The position numbers were made by a program, and so were the translations under genes. Below, one piece after another: positions 8,651 through 17,289 of a stretch of 64,000 nucleotides of DNA. This DNA is from Pseudomonas sp. ABC1 (GTDB lineage: Bacteria; Pseudomonadota; Gammaproteobacteria; Pseudomonadales; Pseudomonadaceae). The stretch lies in NCBI RefSeq assembly GCF_013395055.1, contig NZ_CP058349.1, forward strand, positions 3,533,501 through 3,597,500. Direction: 5' to 3'. Under the pieces are notes generated by a model that saw only the letters and a list, made by a program, of their open reading frames with translations, was not told the origin of the DNA and searched no databases. Positions within the stretch are counted from its first letter, which is position 1. Every line of letters starts with the position of its first letter.

Positions 8651-9172
8651 TTACTTGATCACGCCACAGGCGATGCGCGCGCCGCCACCGCCCAGCGGGG
8701 CAGGGTGGTCGGAGTGGTTGTCGCCGCCCTGGTGCACCATCAGCGCCAGGCCCTTGATCTCGTCGAGGTTTTTCAGGCGCGGTGCCAGGACCGGCTGGCT
8801 GGCCTTGCCGTCGGCGGTCACCAGCAGAGCTGGCAGGTCGCCTTGGTGGCCGTCACCCCAGGGTTCACCGTGCTTGCCGGTGTTCTTCGGGTCCCAGTGG
8901 CCGCCCGCGGCGCCCGCTGGTGTGACCTTGCCGTCGATTTCGGCGGTATCGCAGTTACCCTTGGCGTGGATATGGAAGCCATGAATGCCGGGTTCGAGTC
9001 CGCTCAGGTTCGGGCGAAATACCAGGCCGTAGGCGCTGCTTTCCACGCTGACGTTGCCCAGCGACTGGCCGACGCCCTTGGCATCGACGGTGCTGACCGG
9101 AATGGTCAGGGTGCTGGCATGGGCGCCAAGTGCGGTACAGCCGGTCAGTAGGGCGATGATCCAGGGTTTCAT
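8651..9172 (-). CDS. sodC: Periplasmic Cu/Zn superoxide dismutase
   Basis: A 173-residue secreted enzyme that dismutates superoxide. The ATG at 9172 has GGAG 6 nt upstream and starts a signal peptide (MKPWIIALLTGCTALGAHA). Metal-site motifs are present: GFHIHAKGNCD (Cu ligands and first disulfide Cys), AAGGHWDP, GKHGEPWGDGHQGDLP, and the C-terminal GGGGARIACGVI with the second disulfide Cys. Length and motif order match bacterial SodC. It stands alone between nahK and an IS element. Confidence 0.95.
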   Translation of the reverse strand: MKPWIIALLTGCTALGAHASTLTIPVSTVDAKGVGQSLGNVSVESSAYGLVFRPNLSGLEPGIHGFHIHAKGNCDTAEIDGKVTPAGAAGGHWDPKNTGKHGEPWGDGHQGDLPALLVTADGKASQPVLAPRLKNLDEIKGLALMVHQGGDNHSDHPAPLGGGGARIACGVIK

Positions 9173-9422
9173 CGAGAACTCCTTGTCTTGGTAGGGGAAG
9201 GGTGACTTGTTTCCGACTGCGTGATGCTGAACAGGTTCGCCGGTCGGAGGGACGGCGTGGATTGATAGCATGGAAGTCGAGTCTATTCGAGAATATAACT
9301 CGTTAGCTTTTGTTTCCTGGTGATGTGCTGGTGTTGAAATGCCTTGCCGCTACCTGGAAACCGCACAGCCGTTTTCGGCGGTGACAGCAGGGAGTGGGTG
9401 AGCATACGACCGTGGCACCTGG

Positions 9423-9437
9423 GTTCCCGCCTGCGCG
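9423..9437. repeat. Left half of a REP-like palindrome, including left target duplication
   Basis: GTTCCCG is the left arm of a palindrome whose right arm CGGGAAC lies beyond the IS at 10747-10753. The IS target duplication CGCCTGCGCG occupies 9428-9437. Joining the flanks rebuilds an uninterrupted REP-like hairpin GTTCCCG-CCTGCG-CGGGAAC. Confidence 0.8.
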
Positions 9438-10738
9438 CACTGCTGTCCGGCACTCCTTATGCAAGGAATAGCTGTCCCTGTCGTTGCTCGATTTCTTGTT
9501 TTTGCGCCTGTCGCTTTCGATAACGCTCAACCTCTATCTCTGGACGCTGTAGCAGTGTTGAGCGCACCTCCACCATAAACATCCACAGACTCTTCTTTTC
9601 ACCTGTCAGCATCCGGTGAAGGCTCAGCAGCAGGTAGCTGATCAAGGCGCAGAGAATCTGAATGCGTACCGCATTTTCGCTACGCCCCAGAAACTGCTTG
9701 ATCTTCAAGTGCTGCTTGATCCATTTGAAGAACAATTCGATTCGCCAGCGACGGCGGTAAAGCTCAGCAATATCCGCCGCTGGGCTCTCTAGGTCGTTGG
9801 TCGCCAGGATCAGCGGACGATCATGCTCCGGGCGGTGAACGACGATGCGACGTAACGGTTTTTCGTAGTGATTGATGCGTTTCCCACCCGGATGTCGATG
9901 GGCAAACCTGACGTGCTCATCCTGCAAAATCACGCCCTGTTCCCCGTCGGCAACCTCGCGCGAGGAAAGAACCTTGAGCCCCGCGTTGTACTTGAACCGT
10001 GTCACGAAGCGAGCCTTGTTCTCCTCCAGGCGGGCCCACCAGTTGTAATCGCAATAGCCTTTGTCGAATACATAGGTGGCGTAAGGCTCAATCTCCAGGC
10101 TCTTGCCGACTTCGATATCGTTGACATTGGCGGCACTGAAACGGCAATCCACAGGGGCTGCGCAGTGGTTGGCGTACTGCACATGGACTTTGACCCCCTG
10201 AGTTCGGCGTGTTCGATCCGATAACGTCCAGTCGTCAAAGCCTGAGCCCTTCAGGGTGATGGAGGTCGAGTCCAATAGGTACAGCAGCTCTTTTGTGTCC
10301 CTGCGTTGTTGCCGACTGGTGCACGCCATCAGGTACTGCGCCGCTTGGGCGAAAACCTCTGGACAGCGTCTCCCATTGGCTTCGGCCAGTGTTGAACGTC
10401 TGATCGCAGACGTTCCCAAGTGATAGTGGTGATTGGGCTGGCTATTGAAGCTGGACTCGAGCTCACGCAGGCTGCCGGCCCCAGACAGGTGGGCGTATAG
10501 CATCGCAACTAGGTGATCCCAGCTTGTAAAGCGTCGGCTGTGACTGTCCGCGTCTTGCTGAACGACAGCGCGATCAAATACACCACGTGGGAGGGCTTTG
10601 AGTAGATCGTGGAACCGGCTTATTCTGAACACCTTGTGAAACCTGCGAGATTGAGTTGGCGCTCTACGGTTTAAGCCGTACTCCCAGGTTTCACAAGCCT
10701 TTCAACATCGACCGCAAAATTCGTACCGGACAGTAGTG
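9438..10738 (-). mobile_element. IS4-family insertion sequence, 1301 bp, complete
   Basis: Both ends are visible. The left end CACTGCTGTCCGGCAC and the inverted right end CACTACTGTCCGGTAC match at 14 of 16 positions. A 10-bp direct repeat CGCCTGCGCG flanks the element (9428-9437 and 10739-10748), as expected for IS4-family insertion. One transposase gene fills the element. The perfect target duplication and intact gene point to a fairly recent insertion. I do not assign an ISfinder name. Confidence 0.93.
9457..10632 (-). CDS. IS4-family DDE transposase
   Basis: A 391-residue transposase that cuts and joins the element ends. It has an N-terminal DUF4372-type region (FTSWDHLVAMLYAHLSGA) followed by the DDE core: Asp in LLDSTSI (D121), Asp in VFDKGYCD (D190) and Glu in the YREK signature YRRRWRIELFFKWIK (E299), with the exact Y-2-R-3-E-6-K spacing of the IS4 family. 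GTG start, no frameshift. It reads away from flhA. Confidence 0.95.
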   Translation of the reverse strand: MFRISRFHDLLKALPRGVFDRAVVQQDADSHSRRFTSWDHLVAMLYAHLSGAGSLRELESSFNSQPNHHYHLGTSAIRRSTLAEANGRRCPEVFAQAAQYLMACTSRQQRRDTKELLYLLDSTSITLKGSGFDDWTLSDRTRRTQGVKVHVQYANHCAAPVDCRFSAANVNDIEVGKSLEIEPYATYVFDKGYCDYNWWARLEENKARFVTRFKYNAGLKVLSSREVADGEQGVILQDEHVRFAHRHPGGKRINHYEKPLRRIVVHRPEHDRPLILATNDLESPAADIAELYRRRWRIELFFKWIKQHLKIKQFLGRSENAVRIQILCALISYLLLSLHRMLTGEKKSLWMFMVEVRSTLLQRPEIEVERYRKRQAQKQEIEQRQGQLFLA

Positions 10739-10753
10739 CGCCTGCGCGGGAAC
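10739..10753. repeat. Right half of the REP-like palindrome with right target duplication
   Basis: CGCCTGCGCG at 10739-10748 duplicates 9428-9437; the arm CGGGAAC (10747-10753) completes the palindrome begun at 9423. Confidence 0.8.
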
Positions 10754-10841
10754 GACGAGTTATATTTTTCTCATGTTCACTGCGTATTGGCAGGGTTCGC
10801 GACGCTGCGGATGGATGGACACCTTCCCAGGTGCCGCAAAG

Positions 10842-10858
10842 TTGGACCCCTTCTTGCT
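10842..10858 (+). promoter_or_regulatory. Sigma-54 promoter for flhA operon
   Basis: TTGGACCCCTTCTTGCT fits the sigma-54 pattern TTGGCACG-N4-TTGCW, with GG and GC at the correct 10-nt spacing. It lies 57 bp upstream of the flhA start and 93 bp from the right target repeat of the IS. FleQ-dependent sigma-54 control of flhA is known in P. aeruginosa. Confidence 0.75.
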
Positions 10859-10914
10859 ATATCCCGGCGGTAAGACGTTCTGCGTCAATAGTTTGTCTAT
10901 GTCTGGGGGTCACG

Positions 10915-13035
10915 TTGGATCGCGCGCAACTGATCAATATGCGCAACAACATGCTGGGGGCCGGTCGCGGCAACCTCGGGGTACCGTTGTTGGTGCTGGC
11001 CATGTTGGCCATGATGACCCTGCCTGTCCCGCCGTTCCTGCTGGATGTGCTGTTCACCTTCAACATCGCACTGTCCATCGTGGTTCTGCTGGTCAGTGTG
11101 TATGCCTTGCGTCCCCTGGACTTTGCGGTCTTCCCGACCATCCTGCTGGTGGCCACGCTGCTGCGCCTGTCGCTGAACATCGCTTCGACCCGTGTCGTGC
11201 TGCTGCATGGCCAGGAGGGGCATGACGCTGCGGGCAAGGTGATCCAGGCCTTCGGTGAGGTGGTGATCGGAGGCAACTATGTGGTCGGTGCGGTGGTGTT
11301 CGCGATCCTGGTGATCATCAACTTCGTCGTGGTGACCAAGGGCGCCGGGCGGATTTCCGAGGTCAGTGCGCGTTTCACCCTGGATGCCATGCCGGGCAAG
11401 CAGATGGCGATCGACGCCGACCTGAATGCCGGCATCATCGACCAGGCCGAAGCCAAGATCCGCCGTGCCGAGGTGGCCCAGGAAGCCGACTTCTACGGTT
11501 CCATGGACGGTGCCAGCAAGTTCGTGCGCGGTGATGCGGTCGCCGGCCTGCTGATCATGTTCGTGACGCTGCTCGGTGGTATCGCCATCGGCGTGCTGCA
11601 ACATGGACTGTCATTTGGTGATGCGGGAAAGATCTACTGCCTGCTGGTGATCGGTGACGGGTTGGTTGCGCAGATTCCCTCTCTGCTGCTGTCGACCTCC
11701 GCGGCGATCATGGTGACTCGTGTATCAAGCTCCGAAGATATGGGGCAGCAGGTCAGTCGGCAGATGTTCGCTTCGCCCAAGGCATTGGGTATCGCCGCTA
11801 CGATCCTTATTGCCATGGGGTTGGTGCCGGGCATGCCGCACGTGCCCTTTGTCGGGCTCGGGTCGCTGGCGGCCCTGGCTGCCTGGCTGATCTGGAAAAA
11901 GACCACCGAGGCGAAGAAGGTCAAGGTCGAGGAAGAGCAGAAGCAACTGGAAATGCTGCCGGCCCAGCGTACCGCCGAGACCAAGGAGTTGGGCTGGGAT
12001 GATGTCACGCCGGTGGACATGGTCGGACTCGAAGTGGGTTACCGCCTGATTCCATTGGTGGATCGCAACCAGGGCGGGCAGTTGCTGACGCGCATCAAGG
12101 GCGTACGCAAGAAGCTATCCCAGGACCTGGGTTTCCTGATGCCGTCCGTGCATATCCGCGACAACCTCGACCTGCTGCCCAATGCCTATCGCCTGACGCT
12201 GATGGGGGTGAGCCTGGCTGAGGCCGAGGTCTATCCTGATCGAGAGTTGGCGATCAATCCGGGGCAGGTGTTCGGGCCGCTCAATGGCATCAGTGCCAAG
12301 GACCCGGCTTTCGGCCTGGAGGCCGTCTGGATCGAGGTCAGCCAGCGTGAGCAGGCGCAATCGCTGGGTTATACGGTGGTGGATGCCAGCACCGTGGTCG
12401 CCACGCACCTCAATCAGGTGCTCTACAAGCATGCCCACGAGCTGATCGGTCACGAAGAAGTCCAGCAACTGATGCAATTGCTGGCGAAGAACTCGCCCAA
12501 GCTGGCCGAGGAACTGGTTCCCGGCATGGTGTCGCTGTCGACGCTGCTCAAGGTGTTGCAGGCGCTGCTGCAGGAGCAGGTACCGGTGCGCGATATCCGC
12601 ACCATCGCCGAAGCCATCGCCAACTCGGGGGCAAAGAGTCAAGATCCCGCCGCTATGGTGGCCGTGGTCAGGGTCGCGCTGTCCCGGGCAATCGTGCAAA
12701 ACCTTGTGGGGCTTGAGCCAGAGCTGCCTGTGATAACCCTTGAGCCAAGGTTGGAACAGATTTTGCTGAGTAGCTTGCAGAAGGCTGGGCAGGGCGCGGA
12801 TGATGGCGTTTTGCTAGAGCCGGGTATGGCGGAAAAGCTGCAGCGTTCCCTGGTGAATGCCGCGCAACGCCAGGAAATGCTCGGTAAGCCGGTCATCCTG
12901 TTGGTGGCCGGGCCGATCCGGGCCATGTTGTCACGTTTCGCACGGCTGTCGGTTCCGAATATGCACGTACTGGCATATCAGGAAATACCGGACAACAAGC
13001 AAGTCACCATCGTTGCGACGGTGGGGCAGAATTAA
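10915..13035 (+). CDS. flhA: Flagellar export apparatus membrane protein FlhA
   Basis: A 706-residue core subunit of the flagellar type III export gate. The N-terminal half has about eight membrane helices (LLVLAMLAMMTLPVPPF, LLDVLFTFNIALSIVVLL, and others), with the FHIPEP-family stretch around GRISEVSARFTLDAMPGKQ. The C-terminal half is the cytoplasmic chaperone-docking ring. I chose the TTG at 10915 (LDRAQL) because GGGGG lies just upstream and the length then matches P. aeruginosa FlhA; the ATG at 10939 is an alternative. flhB, which lies just upstream in P. aeruginosa, is absent here; an IS and sodC occupy that place. Confidence 0.96.
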   Translation: MDRAQLINMRNNMLGAGRGNLGVPLLVLAMLAMMTLPVPPFLLDVLFTFNIALSIVVLLVSVYALRPLDFAVFPTILLVATLLRLSLNIASTRVVLLHGQEGHDAAGKVIQAFGEVVIGGNYVVGAVVFAILVIINFVVVTKGAGRISEVSARFTLDAMPGKQMAIDADLNAGIIDQAEAKIRRAEVAQEADFYGSMDGASKFVRGDAVAGLLIMFVTLLGGIAIGVLQHGLSFGDAGKIYCLLVIGDGLVAQIPSLLLSTSAAIMVTRVSSSEDMGQQVSRQMFASPKALGIAATILIAMGLVPGMPHVPFVGLGSLAALAAWLIWKKTTEAKKVKVEEEQKQLEMLPAQRTAETKELGWDDVTPVDMVGLEVGYRLIPLVDRNQGGQLLTRIKGVRKKLSQDLGFLMPSVHIRDNLDLLPNAYRLTLMGVSLAEAEVYPDRELAINPGQVFGPLNGISAKDPAFGLEAVWIEVSQREQAQSLGYTVVDASTVVATHLNQVLYKHAHELIGHEEVQQLMQLLAKNSPKLAEELVPGMVSLSTLLKVLQALLQEQVPVRDIRTIAEAIANSGAKSQDPAAMVAVVRVALSRAIVQNLVGLEPELPVITLEPRLEQILLSSLQKAGQGADDGVLLEPGMAEKLQRSLVNAAQRQEMLGKPVILLVAGPIRAMLSRFARLSVPNMHVLAYQEIPDNKQVTIVATVGQN

Positions 13036-13050
13036 CCGAGGGTAAAGGCC

Positions 13051-14340
13051 ATGCAGGTCAAACGTTTCTTCGCTGCCGATATGCGCATCGCCATGAAAAT
13101 GGTGCGTGACGAGCTGGGCGCGGATGCAGTGATCATCGGCAATCGCCGGGTCGCAGGCGGCGTTGAGCTGACGGCCGTGCTCGATTACCCGATGAACGCT
13201 TCCTCGGCCAAACAGCCCAGCCCTGCGCTCGAAGACGAACTGCGCAAGACCCAGACGCGCATCGCCACTGCTCATGCCGAGCTGAAGAGCGCTGCGCCAC
13301 GCCAGCCGCGCCAGGTCAGCGACGAGAAGAAAAAGACCGCAGCCCCGGCCGCCGCCGCGCGCCCTCAGCCGGCAGTCGCCAAGGCGCCGGCCGCTGCCCC
13401 GCAAGTCATCGAGGCCATGCGCTCCGAACTGCATGGCCTGCGCGAACTGATCGAAGTCCAGTTGGGTTCCATCGCCTGGGGACAGGAAAAGAGCCGTCGG
13501 CCGCAACAGGTCAGCCTGTGGCGGCGTTTGCAGCGGGTTGGTCTGCCAGCCGACCTGTCGCGCAGCCTGCTGGAGAAAGTCGCCGCCATCACCGAGCCGC
13601 GCCAGGCCTGGCGCATGCTGCTGGGGCATCTGTCGCAGTCGATCAAGGTCAGCAAGGTCGAGCCGCTCGAAGAGGGCGGCGTCATCGCCCTGGTGGGCTC
13701 TGCCGGTGTCGGCAAGACCACCACCCTGGCCAAGCTGGCGGCGCGTTATGTGCTCAAGTACGGTCCGCAGAACATTGCCCTGGCGAGCATGGACAATTAC
13801 CGCATCGGCGCCCAGGAACAGCTCAAGACCCTGGGGCGCATCCTCGATGTCCCGGTGATCCAGGTCGACCCGTCGCAGCCGCTGGCCAAGACCCTGGCCC
13901 CGCTGGCGCGCAAGCGTGTGATCCTGATCGACACCGCCGGCCTGCCGGCCAGCGACCCGATGTTGCGCATGCAGTTGCAGGCGCTCTCCGATCGCGGCAT
14001 CAAGTCGAAGAATTATCTGGTACTGGCAGCGACCAGCCAGAGCCAGGTGCTCAAGGCAGCCTGGCACAACTACCGTCGTTGCGGCCTGGCCGGCTGCATC
14101 CTGACCAAGCTGGACGAGGCCGGTAGCCTGGGTGACGTGCTGGGGCTAACGATCAGCCAGCATCTGCCGATAGCTTATTTGGCCGATGGGCCGAGAATCC
14201 CGGAAGACCTGCATTTACCGCGTAGCCATGCACTGATCAGCCGGGCGGTGAGTCTGCAGTCGGAGGAGGACCCCAGCGAGGACACCATGGCCGACATGTT
14301 CACCGGCCTTTACAACGAAGGCTCGCGGCAGGTTGGTTGA
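13051..14340 (+). CDS. flhF: SRP-family GTPase FlhF, polar flagellum placement
   Basis: A 429-residue signal-recognition-particle-type GTPase that marks the pole for flagellum assembly. Order: basic N-terminal B domain (about 1-140, Ala/Pro-rich middle), helical N domain, then G domain with Walker A VGSAGVGKTTTLAKL, DTAGLPASD and TKLDEAGSLGD. The gene follows flhA by 15 nt in the same operon and is followed by fleN, its antagonist. FlhF and FleN together set flagellar position and number. Confidence 0.96.
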   Translation: MQVKRFFAADMRIAMKMVRDELGADAVIIGNRRVAGGVELTAVLDYPMNASSAKQPSPALEDELRKTQTRIATAHAELKSAAPRQPRQVSDEKKKTAAPAAAARPQPAVAKAPAAAPQVIEAMRSELHGLRELIEVQLGSIAWGQEKSRRPQQVSLWRRLQRVGLPADLSRSLLEKVAAITEPRQAWRMLLGHLSQSIKVSKVEPLEEGGVIALVGSAGVGKTTTLAKLAARYVLKYGPQNIALASMDNYRIGAQEQLKTLGRILDVPVIQVDPSQPLAKTLAPLARKRVILIDTAGLPASDPMLRMQLQALSDRGIKSKNYLVLAATSQSQVLKAAWHNYRRCGLAGCILTKLDEAGSLGDVLGLTISQHLPIAYLADGPRIPEDLHLPRSHALISRAVSLQSEEDPSEDTMADMFTGLYNEGSRQVG

Positions 14341-14439
14341 ACGCTGGCGCGGCAGATAGACGATGTGGCAAAAAGACAATAAAGAAGCGCTTCTCGGGAG
14401 CGCGTCTCCGGCCCCGTGGCCCAAGCAGGATATAGGCGT

Positions 14440-15273
14440 TTGAAGATGGGTATGCATCCCGTACAGGTTATTGCGGTGACCGGCGGCAAAGGTGGTGTCG
14501 GCAAGACCAATGTGTCGGTCAACCTGGCGCTTGCGCTGGCGGACCTTGGTCGTCGCGTCGTCTTGCTCGACGCCGATCTCGGCCTGGCCAATGTGGATGT
14601 CCTGCTGGGGCTGACGACCAAGCGCACGCTGGCGGACGTCGTCGCCGGTGACTGTGACCTGCGTGACGTACTGGTGCAGGGACCGGGCGGCATCCGTATC
14701 GTGCCGGCCGCTTCCGGCACCCAGAGCATGGTGCAACTGACCTCGCTGCAGCATGCAGGGCTGATCCAGGCGTTCAGCGAGATCAGCGATGACCTGGACG
14801 TTCTCATCATCGACACCGCTGCCGGTATTGGCGATGCCGTGATCAGCTTCGTGCGTGCCGCCCAGGAAGTGCTGCTGGTGGTCACCGACGAGCCCACCTC
14901 GATCACCGATGCCTATGCGCTGATCAAGCTGCTCAACCGCGACTACGGCGTCAACCGCTTCCGCGTGCTGGCGAACATGGCTCACTCCCCTCAGGAAGGC
15001 CGTAATCTGTTCTCCAAACTGACCAAGGTCACCGAACGCTTTCTCGATGTGGCTTTACAATACGTCGGCGCGGTGCCTTACGACGAGACGACGCGCAAGG
15101 CCGTGCAGAAGCAGCGAGCAGTCTATGAAGCCTATCCGCGTTCCAAGTGCGCGCTGGCGTTCAAGAGTATCGCCCAGAAGGTCGATACCTGGCCGCTGCC
15201 CAGCACGCCGCGCGGTCATCTGGAGTTCTTTGTCGAGCGCTTGATTTCCCCCGCGGTAGACCCCCACGAATGA
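14440..15273 (+). CDS. fleN: MinD-like ATPase FleN (FlhG), flagellar number regulator
   Basis: A 277-residue MinD/ParA-family ATPase that limits flagellar number by restraining FleQ and FlhF. The deviant Walker A is GGKGGVGKTN, followed by LLDADLGLANVDVLLG; the C-terminus carries the amphipathic membrane-targeting region. The TTG at 14440 sits 9 nt after AGGA and gives an N-terminus like the P. aeruginosa protein; ATG at 14446 is the alternative. Its stop overlaps the fliA start (ATGA). Confidence 0.94.
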   Translation: MKMGMHPVQVIAVTGGKGGVGKTNVSVNLALALADLGRRVVLLDADLGLANVDVLLGLTTKRTLADVVAGDCDLRDVLVQGPGGIRIVPAASGTQSMVQLTSLQHAGLIQAFSEISDDLDVLIIDTAAGIGDAVISFVRAAQEVLLVVTDEPTSITDAYALIKLLNRDYGVNRFRVLANMAHSPQEGRNLFSKLTKVTERFLDVALQYVGAVPYDETTRKAVQKQRAVYEAYPRSKCALAFKSIAQKVDTWPLPSTPRGHLEFFVERLISPAVDPHE

Positions 15274-16013
15274 CAGCGGCTGGATTGGGCATGTATTACA
15301 GCAAGAGCCAGGGCAGGGACGAACAATACCGGTTGGTCGAGCAATATGCGCCATTGGTCAAGCGTATTGCCTATCACCTGTTGGCGCGTTTGCCCGCCAG
15401 CGTCCAGGTCGACGACCTGATGCAGGCCGGGATGATCGGCCTTCTGGAAGCTGCGAAAAAGTACGACATGGGCAAAGGGGCGAGCTTCGAGACCTATGCC
15501 GGTATCCGTATCCGCGGGGCGATGCTCGATGAGATACGCAAGGGCGATTGGGCGCCCCGTTCGGTGCATCGCAACTCCCGTATGGTCAGCGAGGCGATCC
15601 GTGCCGTCGAGGCGCGCACCGGGCGCGATGCGCGTGACCAGGAGGTCGCTGCCGAGCTTGAGGTCAGCCTGGACGACTACTACGGCATGCTGGGCGATAC
15701 CCTGGGCAGCCGGTTGTTCAGTTTCGACGATCTGCTCCAGGGAGAACACGGCGAGTTCGGCGAGGATGCCGACAGCGCCCATCCTGAGCCCTTTCGTGAT
15801 CTCGAGGATGAGCGCTTCCAGCGTTCGCTGGCCGAAGCGATCGCCAACCTGCCCGAGCGCGAGAAGCTTGTGCTCTCCTTGTATTACGACGAAGAATTGA
15901 ACTTGAAAGAGATCGGGCAGGTACTCGGCGTCAGCGAGTCGAGGGTCAGCCAGTTGCATAGCCAGTGTGCCGCGCGTTTGCGTGCGCGCCTCAGTGAATG
16001 GCGTTCGAATTGA
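15270..16013 (+). CDS. fliA: Flagellar sigma factor FliA (sigma-28)
   Basis: A 247-residue RNA polymerase sigma factor for late flagellar and chemotaxis genes. Regions 2, 3 and 4 are clear: DDLMQAGMIGLLEAAKKY (region 2), RGAMLDEIRKGDWAPRSV (region 3 boundary), and LNLKEIGQVLGVSESRVSQL (region 4 helix-turn-helix). ATG start overlaps the fleN stop by 4 bp. Its anti-sigma factor FlgM is encoded at 56283-56606, behind a good FliA-type promoter. Confidence 0.97.
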   Translation: MTAAGLGMYYSKSQGRDEQYRLVEQYAPLVKRIAYHLLARLPASVQVDDLMQAGMIGLLEAAKKYDMGKGASFETYAGIRIRGAMLDEIRKGDWAPRSVHRNSRMVSEAIRAVEARTGRDARDQEVAAELEVSLDDYYGMLGDTLGSRLFSFDDLLQGEHGEFGEDADSAHPEPFRDLEDERFQRSLAEAIANLPEREKLVLSLYYDEELNLKEIGQVLGVSESRVSQLHSQCAARLRARLSEWRSN

Positions 16014-16092
16014 TGGGTTATCTTCGCGGGGTGGATGCGCTCCTGGCGGTGACTGCGTTTTGCGATCTATGGAGGTCGACTTGGACAAGAAC

Positions 16093-16467
16093 ATGAAAAT
16101 CCTCATCGTCGATGACTTCTCGACGATGCGACGGATCATCAAGAACCTGCTGCGTGACCTGGGGTTCACCAACACCGCCGAGGCCGATGACGGCACCACG
16201 GCGCTGCCGATGCTCAAGAGCGGCAGTTTCGATTTTCTTGTCACCGACTGGAACATGCCGGGCATGAGCGGCATCGATCTGCTGCGTGTTGTGCGTGCGG
16301 ACGAACGCCTCAAGCACCTGCCGGTGCTGATGGTGACCGCCGAAGCCAAGCGCGACCAGATCATCGAAGCGGCGCAGGCCGGGGTGAACGGTTACGTGGT
16401 CAAGCCTTTCACCGCGCAGGTGCTCAAGGACAAGATCGAGAAGATTTTCGAACGCGTCAACGGCTGA
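16093..16467 (+). CDS. cheY: Chemotaxis response regulator CheY
   Basis: A 124-residue single receiver domain that carries the signal from CheA to the flagellar switch. Acidic pocket ILIVDDFSTMRR, phospho-acceptor Asp in FLVTDWNMPGMSG, conserved Thr in MVTAEA and Lys in VVKPFT are all present. I list the ATG that matches other CheY proteins; a TTG at 16081 sits 5 nt after a strong GGAGG (16071-16075) and may be the real start, adding LDKN. cheZ follows by 19 bp. Confidence 0.96.
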   Translation: MKILIVDDFSTMRRIIKNLLRDLGFTNTAEADDGTTALPMLKSGSFDFLVTDWNMPGMSGIDLLRVVRADERLKHLPVLMVTAEAKRDQIIEAAQAGVNGYVVKPFTAQVLKDKIEKIFERVNG

Positions 16468-16486
16468 TCGGTGCTGTGAGGGCAAT

Positions 16487-17278
16487 ATGACGCAGGCAGA
16501 AGAAAACATCAGCGAGTTCCAGCGCGAGCTTCGCAAGGAAGCCCATGAGCTGGTCGACAGCCTCGACGCGGGCCGTTTCGACGACGCGGTTCAGCTGATC
16601 CATAAACTCAACCAGACGCGCGACCGGGGTTTGTACCAGGAAGTCGGTAAATTGACGCGTGAGCTGCACAGCGCCATCGTCAAGCTGGAGATCGACACCC
16701 GTGGCGAGGCCGAAGCCTCCCAGATCACCGATGCCACCAACCGGCTCTCCTATGTGGTGCAGATGACCGAGAAGGCTGCCAACCGGACCATGGACCTGGT
16801 CGAGGAAAGCGCGCCGCTGGTCAACTACATCAGCTATGAATCCCAAAGCCTGACCGCCGACTGGCAGCGTTTCATGCGCCGGGAAATGAATGCCGAGCAG
16901 TTCCGTGAACTGGCGCGGCGCATCGACGAGTTTCTCAAGCGTGGGATGGGCGACAGCGAGCAGCTGTCGAGCAACCTGCGCGAGATCATGCTGGCCCAGG
17001 ATTTTCAGGACCTGACTGGCCAGGTGATCAAACGTGTCACCAGCCTGATCACCGAGCTTGAAAGCAATCTGCTCAAGCTGGTGCTGATGGCCGGGCAGGT
17101 CGACCAGTTCGCCGGTATCCAGCATGACCGCGATGCCATGCTGGCCGAGCAGCAGCAACTCAAAGAACAAAAAGAACCTTCCAAAGGTGAAGGTCCGCAA
17201 ATGAATGCCGATATGCGTAAGGATGTCGTGTCCGGTCAGGATGATGTTGACGATCTGCTTTCGAGCCTGGGCTTTTAG
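16487..17278 (+). CDS. cheZ: CheY-P phosphatase CheZ
   Basis: A 263-residue, mainly helical phosphatase that ends the CheY signal. The long helical hairpin spans about residues 60-200. The active-site region includes LAQDFQDLTGQVIKRV with the catalytic Gln. The last residues DDVDDLLSSLGF form the CheY-tethering peptide. It lies between cheY and cheA in a single operon. Confidence 0.95.
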   Translation: MTQAEENISEFQRELRKEAHELVDSLDAGRFDDAVQLIHKLNQTRDRGLYQEVGKLTRELHSAIVKLEIDTRGEAEASQITDATNRLSYVVQMTEKAANRTMDLVEESAPLVNYISYESQSLTADWQRFMRREMNAEQFRELARRIDEFLKRGMGDSEQLSSNLREIMLAQDFQDLTGQVIKRVTSLITELESNLLKLVLMAGQVDQFAGIQHDRDAMLAEQQQLKEQKEPSKGEGPQMNADMRKDVVSGQDDVDDLLSSLGF

Positions 17279-17289
17279 GGGATGTGCAT

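Noticed and set aside
10790..10815. Another sigma-54-like element upstream of flhA (TGGCAGGGTTCGC)
   Set aside because: The GG and GC elements are spaced 9 and not 10 nt apart; the site at 10842-10858 fits properly.
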